A stretch of DNA of 64,000 bases from DAOUKH01 sp965219875. Lineage in GTDB: Bacteria > Chloroflexota > Dehalococcoidia > SHYB01. The position numbers and the translations under genes were made by a program. The notes beneath the pieces are model-generated. The model saw only the letters and a list, made by a program, of their open reading frames with translations. It was not told where the DNA came from and did no database searches. Positions 16,981-24,893 of this stretch are shown here, in pieces; positions within the stretch are counted from its first letter, which is position 1, and each line of letters begins with the position of its first letter. Where the stretch lies: NCBI GenBank assembly GCA_965219875.1, contig CBDCOW010000006.1:1-64000 (forward strand), given 5' to 3'.

Positions 16981-17574
16981 CTACGACTCGATCACGCCCT
17001 TGGTGCTCGGCACCGCGCCGGCCACCCGCGCGTCGATGCGGGTCGCCGCGTCCAATGCCCGCGCCAGCGCCTTGAACAGGCACTCCACCTTGTGGTGGTC
17101 GTTCGTGCCCCGGACCACGTCGGCGTGCAGGTTCAGACGCGCCTCGCGGGCGAACGTTTCGAGGAAGTGGCGCACGAGATCGGTGAGCAAGTCGCCGACG
17201 ATTTCGATCCCGAAGTCGGCGTTGATCACCGCGTAGCCCCGGCCGCTTATGTCGACCGTCACCGTCGCCAGCGCCTCGTCCAACGGCGCAGACGCCGTCG
17301 CCATCCGCACGATGCCGCGCTTTTCGCCCAGCGCCTCGTTGAAGGCCTGGCCCAACGCGATGGCGACGTCCTCGACGGTGTGGTGGCCGTCGGGGTCCAT
17401 CGTCGCCGAGGCCTCGACGCGGAGATCGTTCACACCGTGCCGCGCGAGCTGCGCCAGCATGTGGTCGAGCATGGTCAAGCCGGTCGAGACCTTGGAGCGG
17501 CCCGTGCCGTCGACGTCGATCTCGACGGCGACGGTGGTCTCGCCGGTCTCGCGGCGAACGGTGGCGGAACGCAT
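16981..17574 (-). CDS. hisB: Imidazoleglycerol-phosphate dehydratase
   Basis: 197 residues, single-domain HisB. The metal-binding motifs LDHMLAQLARHG, DGHHTVEDVAIALGQA and HHKVECLFKALARAL are all intact. It dehydrates imidazole glycerol phosphate in histidine synthesis. Starts 6 bases after the hisC stop. Last gene of the his run. Confidence 0.97.
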   Translation of the reverse strand: MRSATVRRETGETTVAVEIDVDGTGRSKVSTGLTMLDHMLAQLARHGVNDLRVEASATMDPDGHHTVEDVAIALGQAFNEALGEKRGIVRMATASAPLDEALATVTVDISGRGYAVINADFGIEIVGDLLTDLVRHFLETFAREARLNLHADVVRGTNDHHKVECLFKALARALDAATRIDARVAGAVPSTKGVIES

Positions 17575-17580
17575 GGCGGG

Positions 17581-18678
17581 CTAGTACAGGTCCTCGTAGG
17601 CTCGGAGCGCCCAGATCACGGCGTCGGTGTCTTCGGGGCGGCCTACGCTTATTCTAACGCAGTCGCGAGTCCGCGGTGCGTCGAAGTAGCGAATGTAGAT
17701 ACCCTCCCGCCGCAGCTCCCGCACGATTTTGGCCGCGTCGCGGTCCACCAGCGGACAGAGCAGGAAGTTGGCCCGCGAGGGGACCACGTCGACGAAGTCG
17801 AGGTTCAGCAGCAGGATTTCAAGCCGGTCGCGCTCATCCACGATCTTCGCGACGTTGCCCATCAGATAGTCCACGTCGCCCAGCGAGGCGACGGCGGCGG
17901 CCTCCGCGGCGGCGTTGATGTTGTACGGCGACTTTGTGCTCATGAGCGCATCCATCACCTGTGCGGGAAAGAGGCCGTAGCCGATCCGGAGCCCGGCGAG
18001 GCCGGCCCACTTGCTGAACGTCCGCAGCACCGCCAAGTTGTCGCACTCGGGTACGAGGTCGGCGACGGTCTCACCGGAGAACTCGTAGTACGCCTCGTCC
18101 ACCACCACGAGGGCGCCGGTGTCGAGCAGCCGTTCCAAGTCCTCTCGAGGCGTGATCGTCCCCGTGGGATTGTTGGGATTAGCGATGTAAACCACCTTCG
18201 TCGTAGGACCCACCGCGGCGAGCACCGCATCGACATCGACCGAGAAGTCCTCCCCGCGGGGCACGTCGATCACCTCGGCGCCGACCAGCCCCGCGCTCGA
18301 ACCGAAGAAGCCGAACGTAGGACCCGCCGTCACGACGCTGTCGCCGGGCCCCCCGATGAGCCGCAGCAGGAGCTCGATAAGCTCGTCCGAGCCCGAACCG
18401 GCGAGGATGTGCCGAGCGTCCACGCCGGTGTACTCCGCGAGGGCGGCGCGGAGCCGGCGCTGCTCGGGGTCGGGATAGATATGGTGCTCCGTGAGACCGG
18501 CGACGGCCTCCGCCGCCTTCGGCGAGCAGCCGTAGACGTTCTCGTTCCCGTCGAGCTTGACAACCGAGCCGTCCGGGCGCGTCCCGTCGCTCTCCAGCGT
18601 GCCGGGCGTCATGATGGGAACGTAGCCCGTCATCCCGCGAAGGTGAGGCCGCAGCAGCCGGTCGAACCCGAACGTCAT
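17581..18678 (-). CDS. hisC: Histidinol-phosphate aminotransferase
   Basis: 365 residues when started at ATG 18678, which overlaps the hisD stop (ATGA); the longer open frame upstream is only hisD read in another frame. PLP features of fold type I are present: KLDGNENVYG, GSGSDELIELL, VIANPNNPTGT-like NPNNPTG, VVDEAYYEF and FSKWAGLAGLRIGYG with the PLP Lys. It transaminates imidazole acetol phosphate. Confidence 0.96.
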   Translation of the reverse strand: MTFGFDRLLRPHLRGMTGYVPIMTPGTLESDGTRPDGSVVKLDGNENVYGCSPKAAEAVAGLTEHHIYPDPEQRRLRAALAEYTGVDARHILAGSGSDELIELLLRLIGGPGDSVVTAGPTFGFFGSSAGLVGAEVIDVPRGEDFSVDVDAVLAAVGPTTKVVYIANPNNPTGTITPREDLERLLDTGALVVVDEAYYEFSGETVADLVPECDNLAVLRTFSKWAGLAGLRIGYGLFPAQVMDALMSTKSPYNINAAAEAAAVASLGDVDYLMGNVAKIVDERDRLEILLLNLDFVDVVPSRANFLLCPLVDRDAAKIVRELRREGIYIRYFDAPRTRDCVRISVGRPEDTDAVIWALRAYEDLY

Positions 18679-20000
18679 CGCTTCTCCGCTCCCCGGCGGC
18701 GTCGCAGCTCGGCGGCGCGGGCGTGCGCGGTGAATCCCTCGGCACGCGCGATCCTCGCCGCTGCCTCCGCCAGTCCTCCGCTGCCCCCGTCGATGCCGAC
18801 CACGCTCACCGTACGCAGAAAGTCGTGGACGCCCAACGCCGAGGCGAAGCGCGCCGTCCCGCCCGTGGGCATGACGTGGCTCGGACCCGCGACGTAGTCT
18901 CCCAGCGCCTCCGCCGAGTCCCCCCCTACGAAGACGCCGCCGGCGTTGCGCACCCGCTCCAACGCCGCCGATGGATCGGCGACCAGCAGGCACAGGTGCT
19001 CCGGCGCGAACCCGTTGGCCAAGTCTATGGCCTCGTCGATCGAATCGACGACGCCGATGAAGCCCTGCCCCTCCAGCGCCGCGGCGGCGGTCTCGGCGCG
19101 CTCCAAGTCCGCCAGTTGCTCGGCGGCGTGGCGGGAGACTGCCTCGGCAAGCTCCGCCGAGTCGGTGAGCAGCACCGGCGTGGCCAGCACGTCGTGCTCC
19201 GCCTGCGCCAGCAGGTCGGCGGCGGCGGCCTCCGGGCGGGCCGAGCCGTCGGCCACGATCAGCGTCTCCGTCGGCCCGTACAGGCCGTCCAGCCCCACTG
19301 CGCCGTAGACCCGGCGCTTCGCTTCAGTCACGAAAATATTCCCCGGCCCGCAGATCGTATCGACCCGCGGGACCGACTCCGTCCCGTAGGCCAGCGCCGC
19401 GATAGCCTGCGCCCCGCCGACTTGGTACACCTCGTCGACGCCGGCGATATGCGCCGCGGCGAGCACACTCCCCGCCACGGCGCCCCCGCGCGGCGGCGTC
19501 GCGACGACCACTCGCTCGACGCCGGCGGTCTTGGCGGGCACCGCCGCGTGCAGCACCGTCGAGGGGTACGCCGCCGTCCCTCCCGGCACGTAGACGCCGA
19601 CCGAGGCCACGGGGATAAACCGCTGCCCCAGCCCGGTCTCGCCGTCGTACCAAGATTCGGGCATGGCCCGTTCGTGGAAGGCGCGGACGCGATCGGCGGC
19701 GAGCGTCAGCGCGGCGAGTAAGTCCGGTGGCGTCTCGCGGTAGGCGCGCTCGACCTCCTCCGGCGGCACGCGCCACGAGGAAGGCGCGGCGCCGTCGATA
19801 CGCTGTGCGTAGTCGGCGAGGGCGGCGTCGCCCCCGCTCCGCACGTCAGCGATGATGCGCTCGACGGCCTCGCCGACGGTGAGCGGCTCCCCGAAGATGC
19901 GCCGGATGCCGTCGGCCAGGTGCGGCGGAGGCGGGCCCTCTTCCTGAGACGCCCGCGTGAGGAGACGCCGGACCTCGGCAGCGCCGCGCACGATTCTCAC
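18675..20000 (-). CDS. hisD: Histidinol dehydrogenase
   Basis: 441 residues starting at GTG (20000), overlapping the stop of the preceding gene by 4 bases. Typical motifs: YVPGGTAAYPSTVLHAAVPA, GPGNIFVTEAKR, AQAEHD and the catalytic EHL region APEHLCLLV. It oxidises histidinol to histidine in two NAD+ steps. Confidence 0.97.
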   Translation of the reverse strand: MRIVRGAAEVRRLLTRASQEEGPPPPHLADGIRRIFGEPLTVGEAVERIIADVRSGGDAALADYAQRIDGAAPSSWRVPPEEVERAYRETPPDLLAALTLAADRVRAFHERAMPESWYDGETGLGQRFIPVASVGVYVPGGTAAYPSTVLHAAVPAKTAGVERVVVATPPRGGAVAGSVLAAAHIAGVDEVYQVGGAQAIAALAYGTESVPRVDTICGPGNIFVTEAKRRVYGAVGLDGLYGPTETLIVADGSARPEAAAADLLAQAEHDVLATPVLLTDSAELAEAVSRHAAEQLADLERAETAAAALEGQGFIGVVDSIDEAIDLANGFAPEHLCLLVADPSAALERVRNAGGVFVGGDSAEALGDYVAGPSHVMPTGGTARFASALGVHDFLRTVSVVGIDGGSGGLAEAAARIARAEGFTAHARAAELRRRRGAEKR

Positions 20001-20755
20001 GGTGCCGCTCCCCCGTTCAGATAGGCGTGGGCGTTGCCAAGGAAAGCCTGAATGGCCGCCTCACGGAAGCGGCGCTCCTCGTCCTCCGTGATGTGCTCCC
20101 GGACCTGCTCGATGAGCCCCGGCAGACCGCGCACGATGTCCTCAGCCTCCTCCTCCGTCGCCTCGGGCCGGACGCGGTGCACGAAGCCCCGGAAGCGCTC
20201 CCACGGCAGGTCGCGCCCCGACCGTTCGATCACGATGGACTGCCACTCCCGCAGGTGCGCCTTGTCGATGAAGCCGATGTCGACCGACTCGTACGACCCC
20301 TTGATGCTCTCCAGAGCCCCCTCAAGGTCTTCGATGTTCCGGCGCTCGCGGCGGTCCATGTCGAACTGGAAGGCGCGGTCCATCACGTTGACCAGCGGCT
20401 CGCCGCTCAACGGCGCCCCTTTGCCGAAATACCCCCGGTACATCCGGCAGATCCACGACTCGTCGACGTTGAGGTGCGTCATATAGCCCAGCATGAAGGC
20501 GACGGTCTCCCGGCTCAGCGCCTCCGACGGCGCCAGTCCGGGGTGCTCATCGAAGAGGTTGCGCACCCCCGCGCCCTCGACGTCCCGCGTGAGCTCGAAG
20601 AAGTGCGTCGTGTCGCGCCGCCAGCCGAAGAAGAGACGCATGTCGGGCGACGTCGCGCCGAGCAGGAAGCTCCCCCGGTAGGCGTCCACCGCGGGGTGCC
20701 CCAGGCGCTTCGCGCATTCGAGGGCGAAGCCGATATGCAGTCCGAGGTTCGGCAT
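19997..20755 (-). CDS. Zinc-dependent phospholipase C-like protein
   Basis: 252 residues, mostly helical. The N-terminus MPNLGLHIGFALECAKRLGH and GSFLLGATSPDMRLF, the DTTHFFEL segment and MLGYMTHLNVDESW follow the His/Asp ligand pattern of the Zn_dep_PLPC family (PF00882 type). In many lineages these proteins are not lecithinases and their substrate is unknown. No signal peptide, so probably cytoplasmic. It lies inside the his run, overlapping hisD by 4 bases. Confidence 0.65.
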   Translation of the reverse strand: MPNLGLHIGFALECAKRLGHPAVDAYRGSFLLGATSPDMRLFFGWRRDTTHFFELTRDVEGAGVRNLFDEHPGLAPSEALSRETVAFMLGYMTHLNVDESWICRMYRGYFGKGAPLSGEPLVNVMDRAFQFDMDRRERRNIEDLEGALESIKGSYESVDIGFIDKAHLREWQSIVIERSGRDLPWERFRGFVHRVRPEATEEEAEDIVRGLPGLIEQVREHITEDEERRFREAAIQAFLGNAHAYLNGGAAP

Positions 20756-20776
20756 GGACCAAGCGCGGCGGGCGGG

Positions 20777-20941
20777 CTACCCGCCGGACCCCGCAGCGAA
20801 GGGTATCACGAGGGACAGAAGCAGCGCGGCCGCCATCAGGAACGCCACGATCGCCACCGCGACGCGAAAGATGCGGCGCTCCCCCATCGGCGTGTACGGC
20901 GCGGGGCCCGCGCGTTTCCGTCGAGCCGTCCGCCGGCTCAT
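20777..20941 (-). CDS. Small single-pass membrane protein (54 aa)
   Basis: A 54-codon frame read on the minus strand: a very basic N-terminus (MSRRTARRKRAGP) then one strong membrane segment (FRVAVAIVAFLMAAALLLSL) and a short tail PFAAGSGG. GGAG lies 8 bases before the ATG. It fits exactly between hisG (ends 20961) and the phospholipase-like gene with no other gene possible, and the charge pattern predicts the N-terminus inside the cell. Function unknown. Confidence 0.6.
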   Translation of the reverse strand: MSRRTARRKRAGPAPYTPMGERRIFRVAVAIVAFLMAAALLLSLVIPFAAGSGG

Positions 20942-20960
20942 CGACCCGTCTCCGGCGCCT

Positions 20961-21983
20961 TCATGCCGTCGCCTCTTCCGCGCCCACCGCCTCCCGCAGG
21001 CGCTCGAATGCCTTGCAGTCCTGGTCGAAGACGTAGTACGCCGGCGTGACGACGACGCCGCTGGCGCCGATCTCGCGCAGGTAGTCCACCCCCGCCGTCA
21101 GCCGCGAGATCTCCACGACCACCGACACCGCGAACCATGACCCGCCGTCTTTACTGAATACGTTGGCCGCCGTCGGCCCCTGCATCCCCGACACCGCCGG
21201 GTTCCGGTTCACCAGGGCCGCGACCGACTCCATCGAGTCGCCTTGAATGTTGGCGATAATGTTGTAGAAGCCTTCCGCCCGCAGCCGCGCCTCGATCAGT
21301 TCGAGCACCGTCTTGGCCGTGGCCAGCTTTTCGGGCGACCCCCGCAGCGCGCGGAGGTTCGCCACCATGCACGCCGACGACCTCGTAATGACGCCGTCGT
21401 CGAGAGGGCGCAGGTTGTTCTCCCGCAGCGTCGCGCCGCTCGACGCCAAATCGCTCACCACGTCCGCCGTGCCGATCATCGGGGCCGCCTCGATGGCCCC
21501 GTTGATGTGCACCAGCCGGTGCCGCACGGCGTGCCGGTCGAGGAAGCGCCCCACCTGGCGGTGGTACTTCGTGGCCACCCGGAGCGGCGCGCCGGTCGCG
21601 GTTCGCTCGGCGTGGGCGGCGAGGTCGGCCATCGTCCGCACGTCCGCCCACGAGTTGGGCGCCGCGACCACCAAGTCGGTGTGGCTGTAGCCCAGCGTCT
21701 CCAGGACGACGATCGAGTCGCCATCTTCGTCCCGGTCTTCCAGGTAGCGCTCGTAGCCGATGATCGCCATGTCGACGTCGCCGGCGTCCACCTCGCGCGG
21801 AATGTCCACCGAGCGTTGGAACAGCACCTCGATGTCGGGGACGCTCGCGATCCGGCCCACGTACTGACGCGAGCTCGCCCGCCGCACCGCCAACCCGCAC
21901 TTCTCCATGAAGGCAAGCGTGTCGCCCTCCATCATGCGGTCGCTCGGCAGGGCGAGACGCAGCCCACCGCCTCGGCGGCTCAT
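20961..21983 (-). CDS. hisG: ATP phosphoribosyltransferase, long form
   Basis: 340 residues when started at the ATG at 21983 (AGGAG about 10 bases upstream); a TTG 13 codons earlier is possible. Contains LRLALPSDRMMEGD, the PRPP region TADVVSDLASSGATLREN and a C-terminal extension of about 80 residues ending near PAYYVFDQDCKAFERL, so it is the long, feedback-regulated type that does not need HisZ. First committed enzyme of histidine synthesis and first gene of the his run. Confidence 0.93.
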   Translation of the reverse strand: MSRRGGGLRLALPSDRMMEGDTLAFMEKCGLAVRRASSRQYVGRIASVPDIEVLFQRSVDIPREVDAGDVDMAIIGYERYLEDRDEDGDSIVVLETLGYSHTDLVVAAPNSWADVRTMADLAAHAERTATGAPLRVATKYHRQVGRFLDRHAVRHRLVHINGAIEAAPMIGTADVVSDLASSGATLRENNLRPLDDGVITRSSACMVANLRALRGSPEKLATAKTVLELIEARLRAEGFYNIIANIQGDSMESVAALVNRNPAVSGMQGPTAANVFSKDGGSWFAVSVVVEISRLTAGVDYLREIGASGVVVTPAYYVFDQDCKAFERLREAVGAEEATA

Positions 21984-22051
21984 AGCGAGGCTCTCCTGTT
22001 CATCGGAATCAAGACCATCCAATGCAAGCGCCTTTCCGGACCATCCTATCT

Positions 22052-22190
22052 TACCCTCTCCCCCAAGAGAGCGCCCACATCAAACCTCTCCCTCGCTGGG
22101 GGCACCTTAAGCCTCTCCCCCTCTGGGGGCACCTTAGCCCTCTCTCCCTCTGGGAGAGACTGAGAGAGGGCACGCGCCGCAAGCACCCCG
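22052..22190. repeat. Tandem palindromic host repeats upstream of hisG
   Basis: Three successive half-units (CCTCTCCCTCGCTGGGGGCA, CCTCTCCCCCTCTGGGGGCA, CTCTCTCCCTCTGGGAGAGA) followed by CTGAGAGAGGGCACGCGCCG. It fills most of the 340-base gap between hisG and the toxin gene. No MITE insertion is present in this copy. It could form a large hairpin on either strand. Confidence 0.7.
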
Positions 22191-22229
22191 GCGCCCGGGG
22201 TCTCGTAGCGGCGTCAACGGAGGTCTGTC

Positions 22230-22258
22230 TAGACAAGCCGGGCACAGTTCGTTATGCT
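22230..22258 (+). promoter_or_regulatory. Candidate promoter for the higB-higA/immA operon
   Basis: TAGACA (22230-22235) and TATGCT (22253-22258) with a 17-base spacer; 5/6 and 4/6 matches. It would start a transcript near 22265, giving a 60-base leader that contains the direct/inverted repeats described next. Confidence 0.5.
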
Positions 22259-22279
22259 CGCGGCGCAGCAGTCGATTTT

Positions 22280-22317
22280 GGGAGCAATATACTAAGCTAC
22301 ATATTGGGAGTAATATA
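22280..22317. promoter_or_regulatory. Candidate toxin-antitoxin operator (direct and inverted repeats)
   Basis: GGGAGCAATATA (22280-22291) and GGGAGTAATATA (22306-22317) are near-identical direct repeats 26 bases apart, and CAATAT/ATATTG form an inverted repeat across 22285-22306. The AT-rich repeats stand out from the surrounding GC-rich DNA and sit just upstream of higB, the expected place for autoregulation by the HigA-type protein. Confidence 0.5.
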
Positions 22318-22325
22318 GGTCTCTC

Positions 22326-22619
22326 GTGCGGATTATCGTAAAACGCCGGCTCCGAGAGTTCTGGGAGCGCCACCCGAGCGCCAGGACCTCACTCGAAAAC
22401 TGGTATGCGCGGGTCCGAAGGGACGATTGGGATACACCGGCGAGGGTAACGGAGCACTATCCCCGGGCCAGCCTCATTGGAGGCGACCGTGTGGTGTTCA
22501 ACGTGAAGGGCAATACGTATCGGCTGATCGTGGCGGTCGATTACCAACACCGGATCGTCTTCATCCGCTTCATCGGGACACACGCGGAATACGACCGGAT
22601 ACAGGCTGAGGAGGTGTAG
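22326..22619 (+). CDS. higB: HigB-type mRNA interferase toxin
   Basis: 97 residues of the HigB_toxin family: FWERHPSARTSLENWYARVR, RVVFNVKGNTYRLIVAVDY and VFIRFIGTHAEYDRI are the family landmarks. HigB toxins cleave mRNA on the ribosome. Starts at GTG with only a weak AGG upstream, consistent with low toxin expression. Two bases separate it from the antitoxin gene. Codon and base usage are less GC-rich than neighbours, suggesting acquisition. Confidence 0.85.
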   Translation: MRIIVKRRLREFWERHPSARTSLENWYARVRRDDWDTPARVTEHYPRASLIGGDRVVFNVKGNTYRLIVAVDYQHRIVFIRFIGTHAEYDRIQAEEV

Positions 22620-22621
22620 CA

Positions 22622-23836
22622 ATGGCGAATGTGAGCCCAATCCGCACGGAGGCCGACTACGACGCCGCGCTCGCCCGGATCGAAGGGTTGTTTCACGCAC
22701 AAGTCGGCACGCCGGAGAGCGACGAGCTCGATATCCTCGTGACCTTGGTCGAGCGCTATGAGAATGAGCACCACCCCATCGGCTTTCCCACCGCCATAGG
22801 AGCGATCGAATTTTGCATGGACCAGCGGGGGTTGTCTCAGCGCGACCTTGTTCCCTACATCGGAAGTCGCGCCAAGGTCTCTGAGGTGCTCTCCGGTAAG
22901 CGGGCCATCACCATGGCTATGGCCCGTGCCTTACACAAGCACCTGGGGATTCCCGCCGACATTCTGCTTCAGGAGCCCGGCGCGTCCCTTGACTCCACGT
23001 TCGACCAAATCGACCCGCGCAGATTCCCCCTCAAGACCATGGTGAAACGTGGATGGCTTCCCAACGTCCCGGACCTGGCCGATCGTGCTGAGGAACTCAT
23101 CGCCGGTCTGATCGAGCGCGCCGGCGGCTGGGAGGTTGCCGCCGCCCCGCTGTACCGCAAGAACGATCATCGCCGAATCAACGCCAAGACCGACGAGTAC
23201 TCCCTCAGAGCATGGTGCTGGCAGGTTATGGCGCAGGCGAACGCCGCTCCGCCTCAGGCTGACTACCAATCCGGCGTCATCACTCCTGAGTTTCTTCGGC
23301 AGATTGCGCGGCTAAGCCGCTGGGCAGACGGGCCCCGGCAAGCCCGAGACTTCCTAGCCCAACACGGTATCGTCCTTCGGGTTTTGGCACACCTACCCAG
23401 GACCTACCTGGATGGCGCTGCGCTGTGGGCGAGCGGCGGATGGCCCGTCATCGGCATAACGCTGCGGTATGACCGTATCGATAATTTCTGGTTCACCTTG
23501 CTGCACGAACTGGCCCACGTCGGCCGGCATTTGGACAGCGACCACCGCGCATGGTTCGTCGACGACCTCAGCCTGCGGGCCAGCGAAGGTATTTCCGAAG
23601 ACCCGAGGGAGCCCGAGGCCGACAGGTGGGCCGAGGAAGCCCTCGTACCCTCGGATGTCTGGCAGGCGTCGCTCGTCCATGAGGAACTGTCAGCCATGGA
23701 GGTCATCAACCTTGCCCAGGTGCTAGAAGTACACCCTGCGATCATCGCGGGCCGGGTCCGCTACGAACGGCGGAACTATCGCCTGCTCTCCCAGTTCGTC
23801 GGCGCCGGCCAAATCCGCCGTCAGTTCGAAGCGTAG
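22622..23836 (+). CDS. HigA-like antitoxin fused to an ImmA/IrrE metallopeptidase domain
   Basis: 404 residues. Residues ~55-115 form an XRE-type helix-turn-helix (GLSQRDLVPYIGSRAKVSEV, SGKRAITMAMARALHKHLGI) as in HigA. The C-terminal half is an ImmA/IrrE zinc peptidase with HELAH at ~295-299 and the downstream acidic ligand in EPEADRWAEEALVP. Stand-alone HigA is about 100-130 residues, so this is a fusion of antitoxin with a protease. It could degrade or release the repressor function in response to a signal. That mechanism is inference. Confidence 0.8.
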   Translation: MANVSPIRTEADYDAALARIEGLFHAQVGTPESDELDILVTLVERYENEHHPIGFPTAIGAIEFCMDQRGLSQRDLVPYIGSRAKVSEVLSGKRAITMAMARALHKHLGIPADILLQEPGASLDSTFDQIDPRRFPLKTMVKRGWLPNVPDLADRAEELIAGLIERAGGWEVAAAPLYRKNDHRRINAKTDEYSLRAWCWQVMAQANAAPPQADYQSGVITPEFLRQIARLSRWADGPRQARDFLAQHGIVLRVLAHLPRTYLDGAALWASGGWPVIGITLRYDRIDNFWFTLLHELAHVGRHLDSDHRAWFVDDLSLRASEGISEDPREPEADRWAEEALVPSDVWQASLVHEELSAMEVINLAQVLEVHPAIIAGRVRYERRNYRLLSQFVGAGQIRRQFEA

Positions 23837-23845
23837 GAGGATACG

Positions 23846-24739
23846 ATGTCGCGGAAGCACATCCCTCTAGCGCTTGTCTACGATTTTGACGGAACGCTGG
23901 CGCCCGGCAATCTCCAAGAGAACGGGTTCATTCCTGATATTGGAATGAAGCCCGAGGATTTCTGGGCGGAGGCGAAGCGGCTCTCTCAAGATCGCCAAGC
24001 TGATCCGATTCTCATGTACATGTACCTCATGCTCAAAAAGGCTGACGCGGCAAGTATTCCTGTCCGCCAACAGGACTTCGTTGAACGCGGCGAAGCTATC
24101 CAGCTATTTGAAGGAGTCCTTGACTGGTTCGACCGGATGACCGACTACGGCAGAAGTGAAGGGGTTCACGTCGAACACTATATTGTGTCTTCGGGCAATG
24201 CCGAGATCATCGAAGGTACGCCGATTGCGTCGAAGTTCAAGGAAATCTACGCTTCGAAGTTCTTGTACGATCAGAACGGTGTTGCGGTCTGGCCTGCACT
24301 GGCCGTGAATTTCACCACCAAGACCCAGTACCTCTTTAGGATCAACAAGGGAGCGCATGACCTCAGCGACGATAGCGAGATCAATCAGTTCGTCGCGATG
24401 AAGGACCGTCCCATCCCTTTCGAGAACATGATCTACATCGGTGATGGTTCGACTGACGTTCCCTGCTTCAGGTTGGTGAAGGATCAGGGCGGGATCTCTA
24501 TTGCGGTATTTCGCCCGCATACCAAGAAGGCACGCGAGCACGCTGAACGATTCCGTGAGGAAGGACGTGTGCATTCCGTTGCCCCCGCCAACTACAGAGA
24601 GGGGAGCGAGTTGGAAGAAATCGTGAGAAGGAGAATCCATTTCGTGGCGGCCCGTGAGGCACTCAACAAGGCCCTTACGAACGGTTGTCCGCCGTCCCCA
24701 GCACCGCGAACCGGCATGGTGACGACAACCGGGGTTTGA
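23846..24739 (+). CDS. HAD-superfamily phosphatase, phosphoserine-phosphatase-like
   Basis: 297 residues. Motif I DFDGTLAP (Asp13, Asp15), motif II SSGN, and motif IV IGDGSTDVPCF are present, with an alpha-helical cap between I and II. A hydrolase of small phosphorylated substrates; the exact substrate is unknown. It follows the HigA-ImmA gene by 9 bases with a GGAGG Shine-Dalgarno, so it shares the toxin-antitoxin transcript and its lower-GC composition. Confidence 0.75.
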   Translation: MSRKHIPLALVYDFDGTLAPGNLQENGFIPDIGMKPEDFWAEAKRLSQDRQADPILMYMYLMLKKADAASIPVRQQDFVERGEAIQLFEGVLDWFDRMTDYGRSEGVHVEHYIVSSGNAEIIEGTPIASKFKEIYASKFLYDQNGVAVWPALAVNFTTKTQYLFRINKGAHDLSDDSEINQFVAMKDRPIPFENMIYIGDGSTDVPCFRLVKDQGGISIAVFRPHTKKAREHAERFREEGRVHSVAPANYREGSELEEIVRRRIHFVAAREALNKALTNGCPPSPAPRTGMVTTTGV

Positions 24740-24799
24740 AGACTCCCCTAGGGACGCCCCTAGAGGAGGGGACGACCCCCTCCCCGCCGGAAGAGAGCG

Positions 24800-24868
24800 C
24801 TAGGCTTCCTCGATCGAGATTGTCTTGATGGTACCGCCCGGCTGGCGGGCGGAGCCAGGGCCGCGCGG
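24800..24868 (-). pseudogene. C-terminal remnant of a fourth cyclophilin
   Basis: Codons on the minus strand read PRGPGSARQPGGTIKTISI then EEA and a stop, matching the last 22 residues of the intact cyclophilin at 25874-26374 with two changes. The DNA just beyond (24862-24900) instead matches the spacer between the two other cyclophilin genes, so a duplicated gene was deleted down to this tail. Confidence 0.7.
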
Positions 24869-24893
24869 TCCGGAACGCGGACCTTGATGGGCC

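Noticed and set aside
16801..18897. 698-codon plus-strand frame opposite hisB/hisC
   Set aside because: Begins inside a repeat and has no recognisable domain; hisB and hisC are certain.
22051..22245. Short open frames in the hisG upstream region
   Set aside because: They are translations of the CCTCTCCC palindromic repeats.
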